This document shows positions 61,624-64,000 of a stretch of 64,000 bases of DNA, in pieces. Each line of letters starts with the position of its first letter. The first letter of the stretch is position 1. The notes under the pieces are model-generated. The model was not told where the DNA came from. It did no database searches and saw only the letters and a program-made list of their open reading frames with translations. Source of the stretch: Sphingomonas sp. Ag1 (GTDB taxonomy: Bacteria; Pseudomonadota; Alphaproteobacteria; Sphingomonadales; Sphingomonadaceae); the NCBI RefSeq assembly GCF_000980895.1, contig NZ_LAZX01000094.1:372001-436000 (forward strand). The letters run 5' to 3'. Position numbers and translations under genes: made by a program.

Positions 61624-62042
61624 AGCGCGCGGGCCCGATCCTCAAAGGCGCCGATCATCTTGCGCAGGGCCAGGCCGAATACCTGCCCTGCCAGCATCTC
61701 GAACATCCGGTTCTTGAACTGGAAGTCGACGCTGAAATCCACGAGGCAGCCATCGCCGTCCGGGCGGAACCGCCACTCGTTGTGCAGATACTTCATCGGG
61801 CCGTCGACGTAATCGACGTACACCCGATCGGGCCGATGCTTCTCGACCCGCGACGTGAACGTCTCGCGCAGGCCCTTGAACCCGACGATCATGTCGGCCA
61901 GCGTTTCCTCCGCGCTGTCCTGCCGAACGCGCATCGCGACGACCCACGGCAAGAAATCCTGATAGGCTTTCACGTCCGCGACCAGATCGAACATCTGCTC
62001 GGGCGTGTATGGCATGGCCCGCGTTTCGCTATGCTTTGGCAA
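61563..62042 (-). CDS. Coq10/RatA-family START-like protein
   Basis: The 159-aa protein has the polyketide-cyclase/START fold of the ubiquinone-binding Coq10 and the RatA toxin. It begins [32 protein letters not shown], the family N-terminus, and contains [13 protein letters not shown] and a late [21 protein letters not shown] 62042 with GAGG six bases upstream is preferred. No ratB-like gene lies beside it. In alphaproteobacteria it is usually found next to lipA and more likely helps ubiquinone function than acts as a toxin. Confidence 0.88.
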   Translation of the reverse strand: MPKHSETRAMPYTPEQMFDLVADVKAYQDFLPWVVAMRVRQDSAEETLADMIVGFKGLRETFTSRVEKHRPDRVYVDYVDGPMKYLHNEWRFRPDGDGCLVDFSVDFQFKNRMFEMLAGQVFGLALRKMIGAFEDRARALYGEGSSDGGINRSSAHSAA

Positions 62043-62949
62043 GCTGGACCTCACGCGCCGCGCGCAGCTTCTCGAAGTCGTCGCCGGCGTGGTAGCTCGA
62101 ACGGGTGAGCGGCGACGACGCTACCAGCAGGAACCCCTTCGCACGCGCGATGGCGGCGTAGGCGTCGAACGTCTTGGGCGTCACGAAATCGGCGACCTTG
62201 GCGTGCCGCGGCGTCGGCTGCAGATACTGCCCCATGGTCAAGAAATCGATGTCGGCGGAACGCATGTCGTCCATCACCTGGTGAACCTCCAACCGCTCTT
62301 CGCCGAGGCCCAGCATCACGCCCGACTTGGTGAAGATCGACGGATCGTGCCGCTTAACGCTCTCCAGCAACCGCAGAGAGGCATAATAGCGCGCGCCCGG
62401 GCGGATGGTCGGGTACAGCCGCGGCACCGTCTCCAGATTGTGGTTGTACACGTCCGGCCGGGCCGCAACGATCGATTCAACTGCCGCCTGCGTCTTGTTG
62501 CGGAAGTCCGGCGTCAGGATCTCGATCGTGGTGCTCGGCGTGTTGCGGCGGAGCGCCTCAATCACCTTCACGAACTGCGCCGCGCCGCCATCAGGCAGGT
62601 CGTCACGATCAACCGACGTGATGACGATATGCTGCAGACCCATTTCGGCGGCCGCGACCGCCACATGCTCCGGCTCCAGCGGATCAACCGGGCGCGGCAT
62701 GCCCGTCTTCACGTTGCAGAAGGCGCAGGCCCGGGTGCACGTGTCCCCCAAGATCATCACTGTCGCGTGCTTCTTGGTCCAGCATTCGCCGATGTTCGGA
62801 CAGGCCGCCTCCTCGCACACGGTGGCAAGGTTCAGCCGACGCATCAGCTGCTTGGTTTCGGCGAAACCGACGGAGGTCGGCGCCTTGACCCTGATCCAGT
62901 CAGGCTTGCGGGCGCGCTCGGGCCGGGCGAGAGGCAGTGTTTCGGTCAT
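62029..62949 (-). CDS. lipA: Lipoyl synthase
   Basis: The 306-aa radical SAM enzyme inserts two sulfurs into octanoyl groups of lipoyl domains. Both Fe-S clusters are visible: the auxiliary cluster at Cys45, Cys50 and Cys56 ([12 protein letters not shown]), and the radical-SAM cluster at Cys71, Cys75 and Cys78 (CTRACAFC). The C-terminal [11 protein letters not shown] is intact. ATG 62949 is preferred to the open frame up to 63318, which runs over can. It overlaps ratA by 14 bp. Confidence 0.97.
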   Translation of the reverse strand: MTETLPLARPERARKPDWIRVKAPTSVGFAETKQLMRRLNLATVCEEAACPNIGECWTKKHATVMILGDTCTRACAFCNVKTGMPRPVDPLEPEHVAVAAAEMGLQHIVITSVDRDDLPDGGAAQFVKVIEALRRNTPSTTIEILTPDFRNKTQAAVESIVAARPDVYNHNLETVPRLYPTIRPGARYYASLRLLESVKRHDPSIFTKSGVMLGLGEERLEVHQVMDDMRSADIDFLTMGQYLQPTPRHAKVADFVTPKTFDAYAAIARAKGFLLVASSPLTRSSYHAGDDFEKLRAAREVQLAKA

Positions 62950-63004
62950 GTCGGGCGCGAGATAGCGACTGACGCGGGACGAAACAACGCGGTAAGGAGG
63001 ATGC

Positions 63005-63637
63005 ATGACCGTCTTCACTGATCTGATCGCCGGATACCGCCGTTTCCGCCAGCAGGGCTGGGCAACCCAGCGGGATCGCTGGGCGACCCTCGCTGAGGGG
63101 CAGTCACCCCGGGTGATGGTGATCGCCTGCTCCGACAGCCGCACCGATCCGACCACCGTGTTCGACACGTCGCCCGGCGAGATCTTCGTGGTGCGCAACG
63201 TCGCCAATCTGGTCCCCCCGTTCGAGGTGGGCGGCGGCCGCCACGGCGTGTCCGCCGCACTGGAATTTGCGGTGACCCAGCTGAAGGTCCAGGAAATCGT
63301 CGTCATGGGCCACGGCATGTGCGGCGGCGTTTATGCGGCAATGACGAAGCGCTTTGCCGAGGCCACGCCTGGCGAGGGCGGCTTCATCGCCAATTGGATC
63401 GGCCTGCTGGATGAGGCACGCGACCGGATCACCACCGATCACGGCACTGGAGAGGACGCGATCCGTGCGCTGGAACTCGAAACGGTGAAGGTCAGCATCG
63501 CCAACCTGCGCACCTTCACGTTCGTGCGGGCTGCGGAAGATGCCGGGCAGCTATCGCTCCACGGTGCCTGGTTCTCGATCAAGGAAGGCGTCTTGTGGGT
63601 GATGGGGGAGGACGGCGCCTTCGCGCCGGCGAGCTGA
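63005..63637 (+). CDS. can: Beta-class carbonic anhydrase
   Basis: The 210-aa cytoplasmic enzyme interconverts CO2 and bicarbonate. The zinc ligands are Cys42 in ACSDSR (with Asp44), His103 and Cys106 in [16 protein letters not shown] and the [13 protein letters not shown]-terminal segment also match. Its start is 55 bp from the lipA start, so the two are divergent. Confidence 0.95.
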   Translation: MTVFTDLIAGYRRFRQQGWATQRDRWATLAEGQSPRVMVIACSDSRTDPTTVFDTSPGEIFVVRNVANLVPPFEVGGGRHGVSAALEFAVTQLKVQEIVVMGHGMCGGVYAAMTKRFAEATPGEGGFIANWIGLLDEARDRITTDHGTGEDAIRALELETVKVSIANLRTFTFVRAAEDAGQLSLHGAWFSIKEGVLWVMGEDGAFAPAS

Positions 63638-63647
63638 CGCCTCTGCC

Positions 63648-64000
63648 TCAAATCACCGGTATGTGACCGCCGATCGTTCCCAGGAGACGCGCCAGCCGCA
63701 TCTCTACCGCGCGGTCCTCGGCATGATTGGCGGTGAGCGCCGGCATCATCGCCGGCGCCTCGCTCGCCGCCAGCGCCATTGCGGTTTCGATCGAAACGAT
63801 TTCCGCGGCCTTCGCCTTGCGCAACGCGCCGATCAGCGCCGTGTCGAGCAAGGGCCCGCGCTGATGCGACTGCGCATCGCGATCCGCATCGTTCAGGATC
63901 CCGGTCATCCACAGGTTTTCCGGCGCGCCATCCAGCGTCGCCATCTCATCAAATCGGGCGGCGTGGCGCTTCGCATTGAAGCGGTCCCGCTCAATCACTT
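63648..64000 (-). CDS. Unidentified protein, cut by the right edge
   Basis: At least 116 residues are visible; the frame is open to the end of the window, so the true start is probably outside (GTG 63998 is possible but arbitrary). The sequence is helical and charged, with several Glu, Asp and Arg, and no membrane segment, signal peptide or catalytic motif was recognised. It ends 10 bp from the can stop, so the two genes converge. Confidence 0.55.
   Translation of the reverse strand, partial: VIERDRFNAKRHAARFDEMATLDGAPENLWMTGILNDADRDAQSHQRGPLLDTALIGALRKAKAAEIVSIETAMALAASEAPAMMPALTANHAEDRAVEMRLARLLGTIGGHIPVI

Noticed and set aside
61563-62042. RatA as a toxin of a RatA-RatB pair
   Set aside because: No ratB-like gene is adjacent; the Coq10-like role beside lipA is more likely.

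Overview
The window is a gene-dense, high-GC chromosomal segment from an alphaproteobacterium, most likely a member of the Sphingomonadaceae (Sphingomonas or a close relative). Four things point there: the dusB-ntrB-ntrC-ntrY-ntrX-hfq-hflX order, an Hfq made of two fused Sm domains, a DivL-type kinase with tyrosine at the phospho-acceptor site, and a bamA-skp-fabZ cluster from which lpxD, lpxA and lpxB are missing, as expected for a group that replaces LPS with glycosphingolipids. No phage, insertion sequence, CRISPR array or island was seen.

Layout. 1-2.2 kb (+): 3' part of fabF, then mltG. 2.3-13.5 kb (+): a tightly overlapping run divL, tsaE, amgK, murU, addB, addA, trxA, covering cell-cycle signalling, tRNA modification, peptidoglycan recycling and double-strand-break repair. 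13.6-14.8 kb (-): argJ, convergent with trxA. 15.0-18.1 kb (+): a small secreted protein and secA, closed by a perfect hairpin terminator. 18.2-24.3 kb (-): icd, opgC, a K+/H+ antiporter, a GT4 glycosyltransferase and a lipoprotein gene. 24.5-26.1 kb (+): psd-pssA (phosphatidylethanolamine synthesis), with a small membrane-protein gene overlapping pssA tail to tail. 26.6-38.1 kb (+): rpsB, tsf, pyrH, frr, uppS, cdsA, dxr, rseP, bamA, skp, fabZ, rpmE, a translation and envelope biogenesis block. 38.3 kb: tRNA-Ser(UGA). 38.4-41.3 kb: a DUF1206 membrane protein (-) with an EcfG-like stress promoter, then a GSP39-type reductase with a Tat-like signal, a 58-aa ORF and a glutathione transferase-like gene (+). 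41.4-49.3 kb (+): an MltB-type transglycosylase, a SPOR protein, a DD-carboxypeptidase, tmk, holB, metG, tatD, a metallo-hydrolase and a 57-aa membrane protein, almost all overlapping. 49.5-50.2 kb (+): mazG. 50.3-59.4 kb (-): dusB, ntrBC, ntrYX, hfq, hflX. 59.4-61.6 kb (+): ispDF, a secreted cysteine-containing protein and the short cinA/pncC. 61.6-62.9 kb (-): lipA-ratA. 63.0-63.6 kb (+): a beta-carbonic anhydrase. The right edge cuts an unidentified gene (-).

The genes are mostly housekeeping. The points worth a second look are the tandem Hfq, the DivL pseudo-kinase, the lpx-free bamA cluster, the apparently exported reductase with an altered active-site tetrad, several small genes that automatic callers tend to miss, and a few regulatory sequences. 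I could not run searches. Product names rest on motifs and family knowledge, and start codons were chosen by hand from overlaps, ribosome-binding sites and domain limits.
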